From Kutzneria chonburiensis (GTDB taxonomy: Bacteria > Actinomycetota > Actinomycetes > Mycobacteriales > Pseudonocardiaceae), in assembly GCF_028622115.1 (NCBI RefSeq), contig NZ_CP097263.1, forward strand, positions 3,224,001 through 3,288,000: a stretch of 64,000 nucleotides of DNA, given 5' to 3'. The position numbers were made by a program, and so were the translations under genes. Positions 1 through 9,179 of this stretch are shown piece by piece. The stretch's first letter is position 1. The number at the start of each line of letters is the position of its first letter. The notes under the pieces were generated by a model. It had not been told where the DNA came from, made no database searches, and was given only the letters and a program-made list of their open reading frames with translations.

Positions 1-2539
1 CGGGCAGGTTCGAGTCGACGTCCAGCGAGCCGTACCGCGGCCCCGCCGGCAGCGTGCGGGTCGCGGTCACTCCCTTGGCCACCAACGCCGCGAGCAGCTC
101 GCGCACCAGCCGCTCGCCCTCGGCGGCCACCACCTCGGCCACTCCGATGCAATGGTCCTGGCGGTCCTGGAGCCGCAGCCGAACCGGGCTCGACAACCCG
201 GCCCAGGTGTGCGCAGGGCTGTCGAGCGTCCAGAGATGCTCGGCGGCGTCAACGTCAGGAAAACCGAAGGACCGGCCCACGGCGGCGAACCCGACCTCGG
301 CGACGGGCAGGGTGCCGGGCAGATCGAAGGCAAACCTGGCCCGCAGCAGGTGATCCTGCCCGATGGAGCCGTCCACGATGGTCCGTATGTCTACTCTGGA
401 CAGTCCGCGCCAGAGCACAGTGTGTTGGGTGATCCGCAGCCCGCCGAGCGTCAGGATGCTGACAAGCCGTTCGCCCAGCGGACTTGTCTCCACGCGAACC
501 TCGGCCGAAGTCTCGCCGCTGCCCCGACCAGGGCCGGCCGGCAGCAGGTGCCATGGCCCCTCTTCCCACACCGGGTGCTGTGTGTGTTCGGCCTGGAGCA
601 CCAGTTCCGCGGCCAGACCACCGTCTCGCACGAGCTCGCGGTCGCTGCGCCGATCACGTACGCGAGACAGGGCACCGCCCCGGGCCGGATCGGCCTCGAC
701 CAGGAAGGCGTCGTTCTCGATCGGCCGACACGCTTCGGCAGTCCAGGTGGGCGGCACGGTTGAGGCGTCCACGGCCCGGTACACGCGGTATCCGCACGCC
801 GGCAGTTGCTCGGCGAGGAAGGACACCGTGACCTCGGCCAGCGTCCCATCCGGCCGACGCACCACGCCGTCAGTCACGGCGGGCACAGTTTTCCCTTTCG
901 GGTCAACGATTTCGACACCGTCAGGCAGATCACGCAAGGTCACCGTGACGATGGCGTTCCGGGCGAAGGACAGGGTGTTCACCGCCAGCACAGCCACCCC
1001 CGGCCCGGACGTGTCCACCCGCGACGCCAAGTAGTCGAGACCACCGGCCAAAGCCTCGCGACCCAGCTCGTCGGCCTCCCGCCAGCCCGTGAGCAGATCG
1101 AGGTAGACCTGATCCGACTCGGTGCCGGTGATCGCGTCGTGGTGCGCGCCGTACACCAGCTGCCGCCAGGCCTTGTCCAACGCCTCGACGGGATGACGGG
1201 CTCCGAGCAGCCAGGCGAACGTGGCCACCCGCTCACCGTCCAGAACGGACACCTCAGCGGCCCGCTGCGCCTGCTTGGTGTCGATGTAGGAGACGTCCTT
1301 GCCGGTGTAGACCGGATTCATGTCCCGGGTCTGCGGCGAGAACACGATCGACCGCGCAACGGCATCGGCCCGCACGGCGGCGAAGAACTCGCGCGGCAGG
1401 CCGACCACGAACCGAGGCCACACATAGCGGGCGTTCCACTCCCGGTGGATCTGCGTGCAGAACCGGGACGGCACGTTGTGGTCGTGGCCGACCGGCAGCA
1501 GCACGTTGCGGGTCGCCGCCACCTTCCGCAGCAAGCTGAACTGCCGGTACGCCTCGGCCATCGCTTCGTCCACACTGGACTTCCGCTCGATGTCCCAGCC
1601 GGCCACGTAGTGATCGGCCAGGTAGGCGGTGAGCAGGCCCCGCCCGCTCGGCGCGATCCACTCGAACTCCGACGGGAACTGCATCCGCGTGATGTCGCCG
1701 GTGTGCCGCTTCGCGCCGACATGGTGCCACGGGCCGCGCGCCCACACGCTCGAGTCCAGGCCGGCGTCGGCCATCAGGCCCGGATACGCCGGATCGTGCC
1801 CGAACACGTCCAGCATCCACGCCGAACGGGGATCGCCGCCGAGCACGTCACGCTGGTAGCCGACGCCGAGCACGGCGTTGCGGATGGTCGACTCCGGGTG
1901 GGTCAGGTTGGTGTTGGCCTCGTTGTAGTTGCCGCCGACCAGCTCGATCCGCCCGTCCCGGATGAACCGGCGCAGATCGCCGCGGTCGGCCGGGAACGCG
2001 TCCCGGTGCGGCTTGAGGTAGTCGACCTCGGCCAGCACGAACCGGTAGTCCTCGTCCTCGCGGGCCGCGTCGAGATGGGCCCGCACCAGGTCGAACGCGG
2101 ACAGCTGGAACGGCATCCGCTTCTCCTGCGCACCGGGCAGGTCCAGCCAGGTGTCGGTGAAACCGGCCTGGGTGTTCCACCACACCGGGTCGTAGTGGAA
2201 GTGCGAGACCATCCACATGGTCCAGCCGGTCTCCGCGGCCGTGACCATTGTGTCCATAGTGGACAGCACAACACCGTCTTGCTCGACCAGCACCGTCGCC
2301 GGATAGGCCACGCCGGGAGAGGTCGGCGCGGCGAACACCACACCGACCTCCACCACAACCTCACTGTCGCCGGCCGGCACCATGGTCGGCGACGGCGTGC
2401 GGATCACCGGGCCGGCCAACCGGACCAGCAACGGCGCCGAGCGTGGGCCGGCGAGGGTCACCCGCACCACCTGACGCGGCGCCGCCGCCGGTCCGACGAA
2501 CAGATCCGTGTCCCGTACCTCGATGATCCGCACGTCCAC
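1..2539 (-). CDS. GH38 alpha-mannosidase, C-terminus beyond window
   Basis: Retaining alpha-mannosidase of family GH38, probably cytoplasmic (no signal peptide), trimming mannosides brought in by the adjacent importer. 846 codons are visible and the end is cut by the left edge; GH38 enzymes are usually about 1000 residues. After a ~105-residue beta-rich N-domain, the metal-binding HFHYDPVWW motif lies at residues 113-121. The probable nucleophile Asp is at 244 in MLDVFGHD, and the family hallmark HHDAITGT is near residue 466. The GTG start shares one base with the TAG stop of the binding-protein gene (TAGTG), implying translational coupling. The substrate linkage cannot be read from sequence. 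Confidence 0.9.
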   Translation of the reverse strand, partial: MDVRIIEVRDTDLFVGPAAAPRQVVRVTLAGPRSAPLLVRLAGPVIRTPSPTMVPAGDSEVVVEVGVVFAAPTSPGVAYPATVLVEQDGVVLSTMDTMVTAAETGWTMWMVSHFHYDPVWWNTQAGFTDTWLDLPGAQEKRMPFQLSAFDLVRAHLDAAREDEDYRFVLAEVDYLKPHRDAFPADRGDLRRFIRDGRIELVGGNYNEANTNLTHPESTIRNAVLGVGYQRDVLGGDPRSAWMLDVFGHDPAYPGLMADAGLDSSVWARGPWHHVGAKRHTGDITRMQFPSEFEWIAPSGRGLLTAYLADHYVAGWDIERKSSVDEAMAEAYRQFSLLRKVAATRNVLLPVGHDHNVPSRFCTQIHREWNARYVWPRFVVGLPREFFAAVRADAVARSIVFSPQTRDMNPVYTGKDVSYIDTKQAQRAAEVSVLDGERVATFAWLLGARHPVEALDKAWRQLVYGAHHDAITGTESDQVYLDLLTGWREADELGREALAGGLDYLASRVDTSGPGVAVLAVNTLSFARNAIVTVTLRDLPDGVEIVDPKGKTVPAVTDGVVRRPDGTLAEVTVSFLAEQLPACGYRVYRAVDASTVPPTWTAEACRPIENDAFLVEADPARGGALSRVRDRRSDRELVRDGGLAAELVLQAEHTQHPVWEEGPWHLLPAGPGRGSGETSAEVRVETSPLGERLVSILTLGGLRITQHTVLWRGLSRVDIRTIVDGSIGQDHLLRARFAFDLPGTLPVAEVGFAAVGRSFGFPDVDAAEHLWTLDSPAHTWAGLSSPVRLRLQDRQDHCIGVAEVVAAEGERLVRELLAALVAKGVTATRTLPAGPRYGSLDVDSNLP

Positions 2540-3849
2540 TACTTCGCGTTGGCCAGCGCCGTCTTGGCGGTGGTGAAGAACTGGCTGACACCGTCGGCGA
2601 TCGTCACCTTGCCGAAGGCGATCTGCTTGGCCGCGGCGTCCAGCGCCGTCTTGACGTCCTGGTAGCCGGGCGGCGCGGTCGGTGCGGCCGGCAGCCCCTC
2701 CTTGCCCACCTGCTGGGCCACGTACTGCCCGTAGGTGACGTCACGCTTGTCGGCGGCGGTCAGTGATGGCATCAGCAGGTTCAGCGCCTTGTCCGACGGC
2801 GGGAAACCACGCTGGATCCCCATGTCCTTGATGGCGTCGGGATTGCTGACGAACAGGTCGATCAGCTTGGCCGCGCCGTCGGGGTTGCGGCTCTTGGCCG
2901 GGATGCACAGCAGCACCCCGCCGCTGAGCGCCTGGCCGGTCTTGCCGTCCTTGCCCCGCGGCACCACGACGATGTCCAGCGTGTGCTGGGTCAGCGGCTG
3001 CATCTGGGCCAGTCCCCAGCCCGTGGTCATGGCGATCTGCCCGGCGATCAGCGGGTGGGTCCCGCTGGCCTCCCCGGCGTTGGCCAGCAGGTCGGGCGGG
3101 GTGATGGCGCCGCTCTTGCGGAGGCCGGCCCAGTACGTGAACCACTCGGTCAGCTCGTCGGGGCCGAAGCCGACCTCGCCGTTGGCTGTGTAGAGGTCCT
3201 TGCCGCGCTGACGAAGCCAGGGTTGCAGCGCACCGGAGTCGTCGAAGGAGGAATCCAGGGCCCCGTACTTGCCGGAACCCAACGCCTTGGAGATCTCGGC
3301 GGTGATGGTCGAGAAGTCGTCCCACGTCCAGCCGTCGGCCGGCGGCGTGATCTTGAGCTGCTCCAGGACGGTCTTGTCGTAGAGGACCGGGGCGTAGCCG
3401 GAGCCCGACGGCACGCCATAGGGCTTGCCGCTGACCGTGCCGGCCGCGCGGACCGCGGGGTAGAGCGTGTCCAGGTGGATGGTGTCGGGGACGTACTTCG
3501 ACAGGTCGGTCAGCACGCCCTTGGCGGCGTAGGTGCTGACCAGCGCCGTGTCCATCTGGAAGATGTCCGGCGGGTTGCCGCCGGCGAACTCCGTGTTGAG
3601 CTTGTCGAAGTAGCCGTCGTAGCCGGAGTACTGGGTGGTCACCGCGATGCCGGTCTGCTGCGTGAACACCTGGAGAGCCTTCTGGTACGCCTTGTTGCGG
3701 GCGTCGCCGCCCCACCAGCGGAAGGTCAGCGAGGTGTTCGACGACGAACTGCTGCTGGGCGGCGCGAAGCCGCAGCCGGCCAACGCCGTCGCCACGACGC
3801 CGCCGGCCGCGAGGCCGAGGAACCCTCTCCTGGACAGGTTGTCAGGCAT
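2539..3849 (-). CDS. Sugar ABC transporter substrate-binding lipoprotein
   Basis: Extracellular solute-binding protein (family 1, CUT1 importers), 436 aa. The N-terminus SRRGFL resembles a Tat motif and is followed by a hydrophobic stretch and a lipobox LAGC with Cys26 as the predicted lipid anchor. The mature part has the usual binding-protein features (FRWWGGDARN, an NPPDIFQMD segment, a C-terminal ADGVSQFF). The ATG was chosen because the signal peptide starts here and a purine-rich AGAGAAAGAG tract precedes it; upstream codons in frame belong to the permease overlap. It lies 32 nt after the permease gene and overlaps the GH38 start, so all four genes form one operon. The ATPase is not in the window; many actinomycete CUT1 systems share an MsiK-type ATPase encoded elsewhere. 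Confidence 0.92.
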   Translation of the reverse strand: MPDNLSRRGFLGLAAGGVVATALAGCGFAPPSSSSSSNTSLTFRWWGGDARNKAYQKALQVFTQQTGIAVTTQYSGYDGYFDKLNTEFAGGNPPDIFQMDTALVSTYAAKGVLTDLSKYVPDTIHLDTLYPAVRAAGTVSGKPYGVPSGSGYAPVLYDKTVLEQLKITPPADGWTWDDFSTITAEISKALGSGKYGALDSSFDDSGALQPWLRQRGKDLYTANGEVGFGPDELTEWFTYWAGLRKSGAITPPDLLANAGEASGTHPLIAGQIAMTTGWGLAQMQPLTQHTLDIVVVPRGKDGKTGQALSGGVLLCIPAKSRNPDGAAKLIDLFVSNPDAIKDMGIQRGFPPSDKALNLLMPSLTAADKRDVTYGQYVAQQVGKEGLPAAPTAPPGYQDVKTALDAAAKQIAFGKVTIADGVSQFFTTAKTALANAK

Positions 3850-3881
3850 GGCTGTTCTCTTTCTCTGCAGGGCGGGGAAGA

Positions 3882-4715
3882 TCACTTGATCCCGGTGTTG
3901 GCGACGCCGTCGACCAGACGCCGCTGCGAGATCAGGAAGACGGCCACGGTCGGCACGAGGGTGACCACGGACATCGCGAGCATGCCGCCGTAGCTGGAGC
4001 CGCTCGCCTTGTCGATGAACGAGTTGAGCCCGAGCGGCACGGTGTAGCGCGTGTTGTCGGACAGGTAGACCAGCTGGCGCAGGAAGTCGTTGAACGTCCA
4101 GATGAACGTCAGCACGCCGGTGGTGATCAGCGCCGGCCGCAGCAGCGGCAGGATGATGGTGCCGAACACCCGCACGTGGCCGGCGCCGTCCAGCGCGGCC
4201 GCCTCGTCCAGCTCGCGCGGGATGCCGCGGATGAACTGGACCATCAGGAAGATGAAGAACGCGTCGTAGGCCAGGAAGTACGGCACCACCAGCGGCAGGA
4301 ACGTGTTGATCCAGTTGAGCCGGTAGAAGATCGTGTACTGCGGGATCAGCGTGGCCTGGAACGGCAGCATCAGCGTGCCCAGCATCAGTCCGAACCACAC
4401 CCTGCGGAACGCGAAGTCCAGCCGCGCGAAGGCATAGGCCGCCAGCGAGCACGAGATCAGGTTGCCGACCACCACGCACAGCGAGACCGTCACCGAGTTG
4501 GCCAGGTACACGCTGAACGAGGTGCCGGTCGCGGTCCACCCGCTGAAGTAGTTGGCCAGGGTCGGTTCCAGCGGCAGCGGGCTGACCGTGGTGAAGATCT
4601 GGTTCTCCGGCTTGAAGGACGCGCCGACCAGCCAGACCAGCGGGTAGATCATCACGATCAGGGTCACCAGCAGCACGGTGTGGGCACGCCAGTGGATTCG
4701 GCGCCGAGCGGTCAT
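3882..4715 (-). CDS. Sugar ABC transporter permease, MalG type
   Basis: Inner-membrane permease of a CUT1 sugar importer, 277 aa, about six transmembrane segments starting at residues 12-32. The EAA loop that contacts the ATPase is visible as DEAAALDGAGHVRVFGTIILP in the C-terminal half. The ATG at 4715 is set by AGAGGAG 9 nt upstream. The gene starts 14 nt after its partner permease and precedes the binding protein, so the order is permease-permease-binding protein-mannosidase. Substrate is inferred only from the mannosidase. Confidence 0.92.
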   Translation of the reverse strand: MTARRRIHWRAHTVLLVTLIVMIYPLVWLVGASFKPENQIFTTVSPLPLEPTLANYFSGWTATGTSFSVYLANSVTVSLCVVVGNLISCSLAAYAFARLDFAFRRVWFGLMLGTLMLPFQATLIPQYTIFYRLNWINTFLPLVVPYFLAYDAFFIFLMVQFIRGIPRELDEAAALDGAGHVRVFGTIILPLLRPALITTGVLTFIWTFNDFLRQLVYLSDNTRYTVPLGLNSFIDKASGSSYGGMLAMSVVTLVPTVAVFLISQRRLVDGVANTGIK

Positions 4716-4729
4716 CGCGGTGTCTCCTC

Positions 4730-5686
4730 TCACTCGGCGTAGTTGACCCAGCGGCGGGCCGACCAGAAGTAGACGGCGGTGAACGCGCCGATCACCAGGA
4801 ACAGCACCCAGGCCATCGCCGAGGCGTAGCCCATCTGGAGGCTGCCGAAGCCCTTGAGGTACAGGTAGAGCGTGTAGAGCAGGGTGGAGTCGATCGGGCC
4901 GCCGGTGCCGGCCGACACCACGAACGCCGGCGTGAAGGTCTGGAACGCGTTGATCGTCTCCAGCACCAGGTTGAAGAACACCATGGGGGACAACAGCGGC
5001 AGGGTGATCGTGAAGAACACCCTTATCCGCCCGGCGCCGTCCAGCGCCGCGGCCTCGTACAGATCCTGCGGCAGCTGCTTGAGACCGGCGAGGAAGATCA
5101 GCATCGGGGTGCCGAACTGCCAGCCGGACAGCAGCACCAGCGTCCACATCGCGTAGCGGGGATCGCCGATCCAGTCCGCGCCGTGGATGCCGAACCAGCC
5201 CAGGAACTCGTTGAGCAGTCCCTGCTGGGAGAAGATCTGCCGCCACATCACCGAAACCGCGACGCTCGCGCCCAGCAGCGACGGCAGGTAGAACACCGAC
5301 CGGTAGAAGCCCAGCGCCGCCAGGCCGCGGTTGAGGGCGACCGCGACCAGCAGCGCCAGCGCCAGCTTGAGCGGCACCGACGTCACCACGTAGATCAGCG
5401 TGACCTTGACCGCCTGGAGATAGCGCGGGTCGCTCAGCAGGGTCACGTAGTTGTCGAGCCCGGTCCACTGTGGAGCGGTGAGCAGGTTGAACCTGGTCAG
5501 CGACAGGTACAGCGAGTACACCATCGGGATCAGCGTGAAGCCGAAGACGCCGAGCAGCCAGGGCGCGATGAAGCCGTAGCCGGCGAGATTGTGCTTGTGC
5601 CGCTTGCGCTTGTTGACCCGCACCGGCCGGGGCGGCGTCGGTGGCGCGGCGGCGACGGCCGGGGCGGCGACCGTGTTCTCCGACAT
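4730..5686 (-). CDS. Sugar ABC transporter permease, MalF type
   Basis: First gene of the importer operon, 318 aa. A cytoplasmic Ala/Pro-rich and Lys/Arg-rich N-tail (residues 1-33) precedes about six transmembrane segments. The EAA loop reads YEAAALDGAGRIRVFFTITLP. The ATG is supported by AGGAG 9 nt upstream. A promoter and a near-perfect palindromic operator lie within 140 nt upstream (separate entries). Confidence 0.92.
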   Translation of the reverse strand: MSENTVAAPAVAAAPPTPPRPVRVNKRKRHKHNLAGYGFIAPWLLGVFGFTLIPMVYSLYLSLTRFNLLTAPQWTGLDNYVTLLSDPRYLQAVKVTLIYVVTSVPLKLALALLVAVALNRGLAALGFYRSVFYLPSLLGASVAVSVMWRQIFSQQGLLNEFLGWFGIHGADWIGDPRYAMWTLVLLSGWQFGTPMLIFLAGLKQLPQDLYEAAALDGAGRIRVFFTITLPLLSPMVFFNLVLETINAFQTFTPAFVVSAGTGGPIDSTLLYTLYLYLKGFGSLQMGYASAMAWVLFLVIGAFTAVYFWSARRWVNYAE

Positions 5687-5773
5687 GGATGTCACTCCTG
5701 GGACGTGGCGAAGGGGCCGAAGTGGACAGTGCTCTGGTTCCACGCGGCGCGGTGCCAGTCCGTCCCAGGGAAC

Positions 5774-5821
5774 TGGAATGCGCTTTCCAAGACGGTAAGG
5801 GCCGTCCGGTTCAGGTGTCAA
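5774..5821 (-). promoter_or_regulatory. Importer-operon promoter with overlapping LacI/ROK-like operator
   Basis: Read on the minus strand, TTGACA (5821-5816) is followed after 18 nt by TACCGT (5797-5792), a good -35/-10 pair. Immediately downstream is TGGAAAGCGCATTCCA (5789-5774), palindromic except for one base pair and centred on GCGC, placed where transcription should start. Such a GC-centred palindrome is typical of LacI-type operators; a repressor bound here would block initiation. The neighbouring ROK regulator is the nearest candidate, but the site form would suit a LacI protein better. Confidence 0.55.
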
Positions 5822-5840
5822 CGGTAAGAGATGTAGACGA

Positions 5841-6980
5841 TTAGAGCGCGACAACGGCACGCCGCACCCCCAGGTCCCTGGCCAGCTGGGCGGCGCCGAG
5901 CACGGTGGCCCGGTCCCCCAGCCGTCCGACGACCACCTCGGTCGGCCAGCTCAGCCCGGCCAGCGTCGCGACCACTCCCCCGGTGAGCAGCGGATTGGCC
6001 CCGACGCCCCCGCCCAGCACCACCAGGCCCGGATCGAGCACCGCGGTCAGCGACGCCGCCACCTTGCCCACCTCCTGAGCGTGCTCACGCACGAGGTCGG
6101 CGGCCAGCGGATGGCCCTGCCCGGCCAACGCGAACAGGGCGACGGCGTCGTCCGGCGGCGGTCCGTCCCCAGTGGACCATTTGGTCCACATTCGGCGCAG
6201 CAGACCCGGCGACCCCAGCCGGGCTTCCAACGCCTCATGACCGGCCGGCCGCTCGTCCGTCCAGGGATAGGCCAGGCGCGCCAGCTCCCCCGCAGCCCCG
6301 TTCACCCCGCGAACCAGCTGCCCGTTGACCACGACCCCGGCGCCGATGCCCACGCCGACCTGGAGGTAGACGAACGTGTCCCGACTGCCGGCCACCCCCT
6401 CGCGCAACTCCGCGATGGCCGCGCAGTTGACGTTGTTCTCGATCAGGACCGCCGCACCCGCGGGCAGGCCGAGCCCGTCGACCGCGGCCCTGGTCCGTTC
6501 GTCGACGACCGGATCTCCGCGCCCGCCTTCCGGCGTCACCACATCGGGCACGGCGACCACGACCGCCCGCAGCGGACCGGTGCGGCTGCGTCGACGCAAC
6601 GCGGCCCGGACCATCGCGCCGGCCTCGGCCGGGACGTCGGTGTGACCTTCGTCGAGCAGCCGCCCGTCGAGGGTCACCGCCCGGTAGGAGACCTGGGTCG
6701 AGCCGTGATCCACGGCCAGCACATATCCGGCGGCCGGCCCGAGTCGATACACGACGGCCGAGCGACCAATTGTTCCGCGCACCGCACCATAACGTTCGAC
6801 AAATTCGACGGCCTCCAATTCGGACACCGCCCCGGAAACCGTCGGCTTGGAAAGTCCGCAGTCGGCCGACAATTGCGGCCGCGTGGCCTTGCCGCGCGCG
6901 GCAAGGCCGAGGAAAACCTGCTGAGCACTGGAAGACAGGCCCACCGGGCCGACACCCCCTTCGTCGTCGCACCGACACAT
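5841..6980 (-). CDS. ROK-family transcriptional regulator
   Basis: Sugar-responsive repressor, about 379 aa. An N-terminal winged helix-turn-helix (roughly residues 15-65, RPQLSADCGLSKPTVSGAVSEL) is joined to a ROK sugar-kinase fold. The kinase-like ENNVNCAAIAE segment has Asn where active ROK kinases usually have the catalytic Asp, and the Cys-rich zinc motif is missing, so it is probably a sensor and not an enzyme. The ATG at 6980 is preferred for the N-terminal length; GTG at 7013 or 6983 in the same frame remains possible because the ribosome site is weak. It sits between the importer operon and the divergent kinase operon and may control both. Confidence 0.85.
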   Translation of the reverse strand: MCRCDDEGGVGPVGLSSSAQQVFLGLAARGKATRPQLSADCGLSKPTVSGAVSELEAVEFVERYGAVRGTIGRSAVVYRLGPAAGYVLAVDHGSTQVSYRAVTLDGRLLDEGHTDVPAEAGAMVRAALRRRSRTGPLRAVVVAVPDVVTPEGGRGDPVVDERTRAAVDGLGLPAGAAVLIENNVNCAAIAELREGVAGSRDTFVYLQVGVGIGAGVVVNGQLVRGVNGAAGELARLAYPWTDERPAGHEALEARLGSPGLLRRMWTKWSTGDGPPPDDAVALFALAGQGHPLAADLVREHAQEVGKVAASLTAVLDPGLVVLGGGVGANPLLTGGVVATLAGLSWPTEVVVGRLGDRATVLGAAQLARDLGVRRAVVAL

Positions 6981-7013
6981 CACGATTCGCGCCGCCCCTT
7001 GACAGCCGACCAC

Positions 7014-7150
7014 ATTAGTTAGTTGACTGCTTTACGAACAGAGCGGGTCCCAGCCGCTTTTCGCGTTCGCCACGAACGCGAGCACCAGTCTTGAGGCAGT
7101 GCGGTTCCACGCGCCGCGCGACTTCCGACCACACCCGGAAAGGAACCCGC
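7014..7150. promoter_or_regulatory. Divergent ROK/kinase control region with inverted repeat
   Basis: Gene-free space between the divergent ROK regulator and sugar-kinase operon. It contains a perfect 9-bp inverted repeat TCGCGTTCG-cca-CGAACGCGA (7061-7081) and a TTAGTTAGTTGACT tract (7016-7029). Either may be a regulator site; no clear -10 could be assigned on the plus strand. Confidence 0.35.
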
Positions 7151-8056
7151 GTGCCGGATCTGCACTCCGGCGTTCGGGTCGGAATCGATGTCGGCGGCAC
7201 CAAGACCCACCTGCGCGCCGAACGCTGCGGCCAGGTGCTGGCCGACCGCGTCATATCGAGCGAGGGCTGGCGCCCGGCCTACGCCACGTCGGCGGCCGCC
7301 TTCCTCACCGACCTGATCGCCGTCACCCTGCCCGACACCGCCCCGGATGCGGTCGCCGTCGGGGCGCACGGCTGCGACAGCTCGCGGGCGTGCGAGCTGC
7401 TGGAGGCCGAGCTCGCTCGCCGGCTGCCGGCGGCGAAGTGCTTGGTACGCAACGACGCCGAGCTGCTGGTGCCGGCGTGCGGCCTCGCCGCCGGGGTAGG
7501 CGTGGTGGTCGGCACCGGCTCCGTGGCCGTCGGCCGGGACCGCTGGGGCGAGCCGGTGTTCATCGGCGGCTGGGGTTGGCTGATCGGTGACGAGGGCAGC
7601 GCGCCGGGTCTGCTGCGGGAAGCGGTGCGAGCCTGCATGACGGCCCGCGACCGGGGCGAGTCGCCGGATCTGCTGGCGATCCTGTTGATGCGCTCGTACG
7701 ACGTCACCGAGGTCGCCGACCTGCCCGAAGCACTGGCCGCCGAGGCCGGCGCGGCCAGCTGGGGGCGGCGCGCGGAGCTGGTGTTCGAGGCGCTGCACGA
7801 CGGTTCCGCGCTCGCCCGGATCGTCGTTGACGACGCGGCCGTCTCGCTCGCGTCGCTGGTGGCGGGCATGGCCGCCCGCGACGTCGAGGTGGACGACATC
7901 GTCATCGCCGGCGGCGTGATCCTCAACCAGCCCAGCCTGTTCGACGCGTTCGACCACAAACTGAGGACGATCGCGCCGCTGAGCACCGTGCACCGGTTGA
8001 CCGTCGACCCGGTCGTCGGCGCGGTGCGGCTGGCCGACCGACTGGCGGCGACCTGA
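7151..8056 (+). CDS. BadF/BadG-type sugar (N-acetylglucosamine-like) kinase
   Basis: Cytoplasmic ASKHA-fold kinase, 301 aa, of the BadF/BadG/BcrA/D group that includes N-acetylglucosamine kinases. The phosphate-1 loop GIDVGGTKT is at residues 11-19 and a second phosphate motif VGTGSVAVGRD lies mid-protein; GGVILN near the C-terminus completes the nucleotide site. The GTG start was chosen because AAAGGA lies 7 nt upstream. It is first in a four-gene operon with gaps of 1 nt or overlaps, so it likely phosphorylates the sugar processed by the downstream proteins. The exact sugar is unknown. Confidence 0.82.
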   Translation: MPDLHSGVRVGIDVGGTKTHLRAERCGQVLADRVISSEGWRPAYATSAAAFLTDLIAVTLPDTAPDAVAVGAHGCDSSRACELLEAELARRLPAAKCLVRNDAELLVPACGLAAGVGVVVGTGSVAVGRDRWGEPVFIGGWGWLIGDEGSAPGLLREAVRACMTARDRGESPDLLAILLMRSYDVTEVADLPEALAAEAGAASWGRRAELVFEALHDGSALARIVVDDAAVSLASLVAGMAARDVEVDDIVIAGGVILNQPSLFDAFDHKLRTIAPLSTVHRLTVDPVVGAVRLADRLAAT

Positions 8057-8057
8057 C

Positions 8058-9179
8058 GTGGCCGACGTCCCCAGCGTGGCCTTGATCGGCATGCACGGCC
8101 ACGGTCGCGTGCACCTCGACGGGCTGCTCGACCGCGACCGGGCCGGGCGACTGGTCCTGTGCGGAGTGGCGGACGTACGCGAGCCCGCCCAGGATGTGTT
8201 GGCCGGCCGCATGTTCGACACGGACGCGGGTCGGCTGCTCGACCGGGCGCGGGCCGACATCGTCGTCATCACCTCCCCCGCGCACACGCACCTGGCGCTG
8301 GCCGAACGGGCCATGGAGCTCGGATCGCATGTCCTGCTGGAGAAACCACCGGTGACCAGCCTCGCCGACCACGACCGCCTGGCGGCCGTGGCCGCGCGGA
8401 CGCGCCGGCACTGCCAGGTGGGCTTCCAGGCGTTCGGTTCCTCCGTGGTGCAGGAGTTGGTGCGGCGCAGCCGATCCGGCGAGTTGGGGTCGGTACAGCG
8501 GGTCAGCGTCGTCGGCTGCTGGAGCCGGGACGCCGACTACTTCACCCGCTCGCACTGGGCCGGACACCGCGCGGTCGACGGCGTGGTGGTGGCCGACGGC
8601 GCGCTGATCAACCCGTTCGCCCACGGCGTCGCGCTCGCCCTGCGCCTGGCCGCACCTCGGCCTGACGTGTCAGTTCGGGTGCAGGCCGAGGCATATCACG
8701 CCTATCCCATCGAATGCGACGACACGATGAGCGCACGCATCGAGCCGGCCGGTGGCGTGCCGATCACCGCAGCGGTGACGTTGTGCGCGCGTCACGAGTT
8801 CGAGCCGTACGTGCGGGTGTTCGGCAGCCAGGGACACGCGACCATTTGGTACACCGAGGACCGCGCGCGGATCGAGGTCGGCGGCCGGGTCGACGAGCTG
8901 GCCGGCGACCGGGTGGCGCTCATCGACGACCTGGTGGCGAATCTGTCGAACGACTCGGCCGTGCTGTGCAGCCCGCTGAGCGACACGCGATCGTTCACGT
9001 CGGTGCTGGAGGCCGTCGTCGCCGGCCCGGCGGCGCAGCCGATTCCGCCGGACCAGCTGCGGATCACGCCTGCTGGGCGCACCATTCCCGGCATCGAGGA
9101 CGCCGTGGTGACGGCCGGCGAGCGTGGCGTGCCGTTCTCCGAACTGGGTTTGCCCTGGGCTGTCGAGGAGTGCCGATGA
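8058..9179 (+). CDS. Gfo/Idh/MocA-family oxidoreductase
   Basis: NAD(P)-dependent sugar or inositol dehydrogenase-like protein, 373 aa. An N-terminal Rossmann fold has VALIGMHGHGRVH at residues 7-19 and the conserved EKP of the family in LLEKPPVTS. The C-terminal half is the typical mixed alpha/beta substrate domain. GTG start one nucleotide after the kinase stop. Together with the PmoA/DUF6807 partner downstream, the setting suggests modification of an unusual or oxidised sugar. Confidence 0.85.
   Translation: MADVPSVALIGMHGHGRVHLDGLLDRDRAGRLVLCGVADVREPAQDVLAGRMFDTDAGRLLDRARADIVVITSPAHTHLALAERAMELGSHVLLEKPPVTSLADHDRLAAVAARTRRHCQVGFQAFGSSVVQELVRRSRSGELGSVQRVSVVGCWSRDADYFTRSHWAGHRAVDGVVVADGALINPFAHGVALALRLAAPRPDVSVRVQAEAYHAYPIECDDTMSARIEPAGGVPITAAVTLCARHEFEPYVRVFGSQGHATIWYTEDRARIEVGGRVDELAGDRVALIDDLVANLSNDSAVLCSPLSDTRSFTSVLEAVVAGPAAQPIPPDQLRITPAGRTIPGIEDAVVTAGERGVPFSELGLPWAVEECR

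Noticed and set aside
806-2665. Long plus-strand open frame opposite the mannosidase
   Set aside because: Antisense shadow of the GH38 gene, which has clear catalytic motifs; high GC keeps the opposite frame open.
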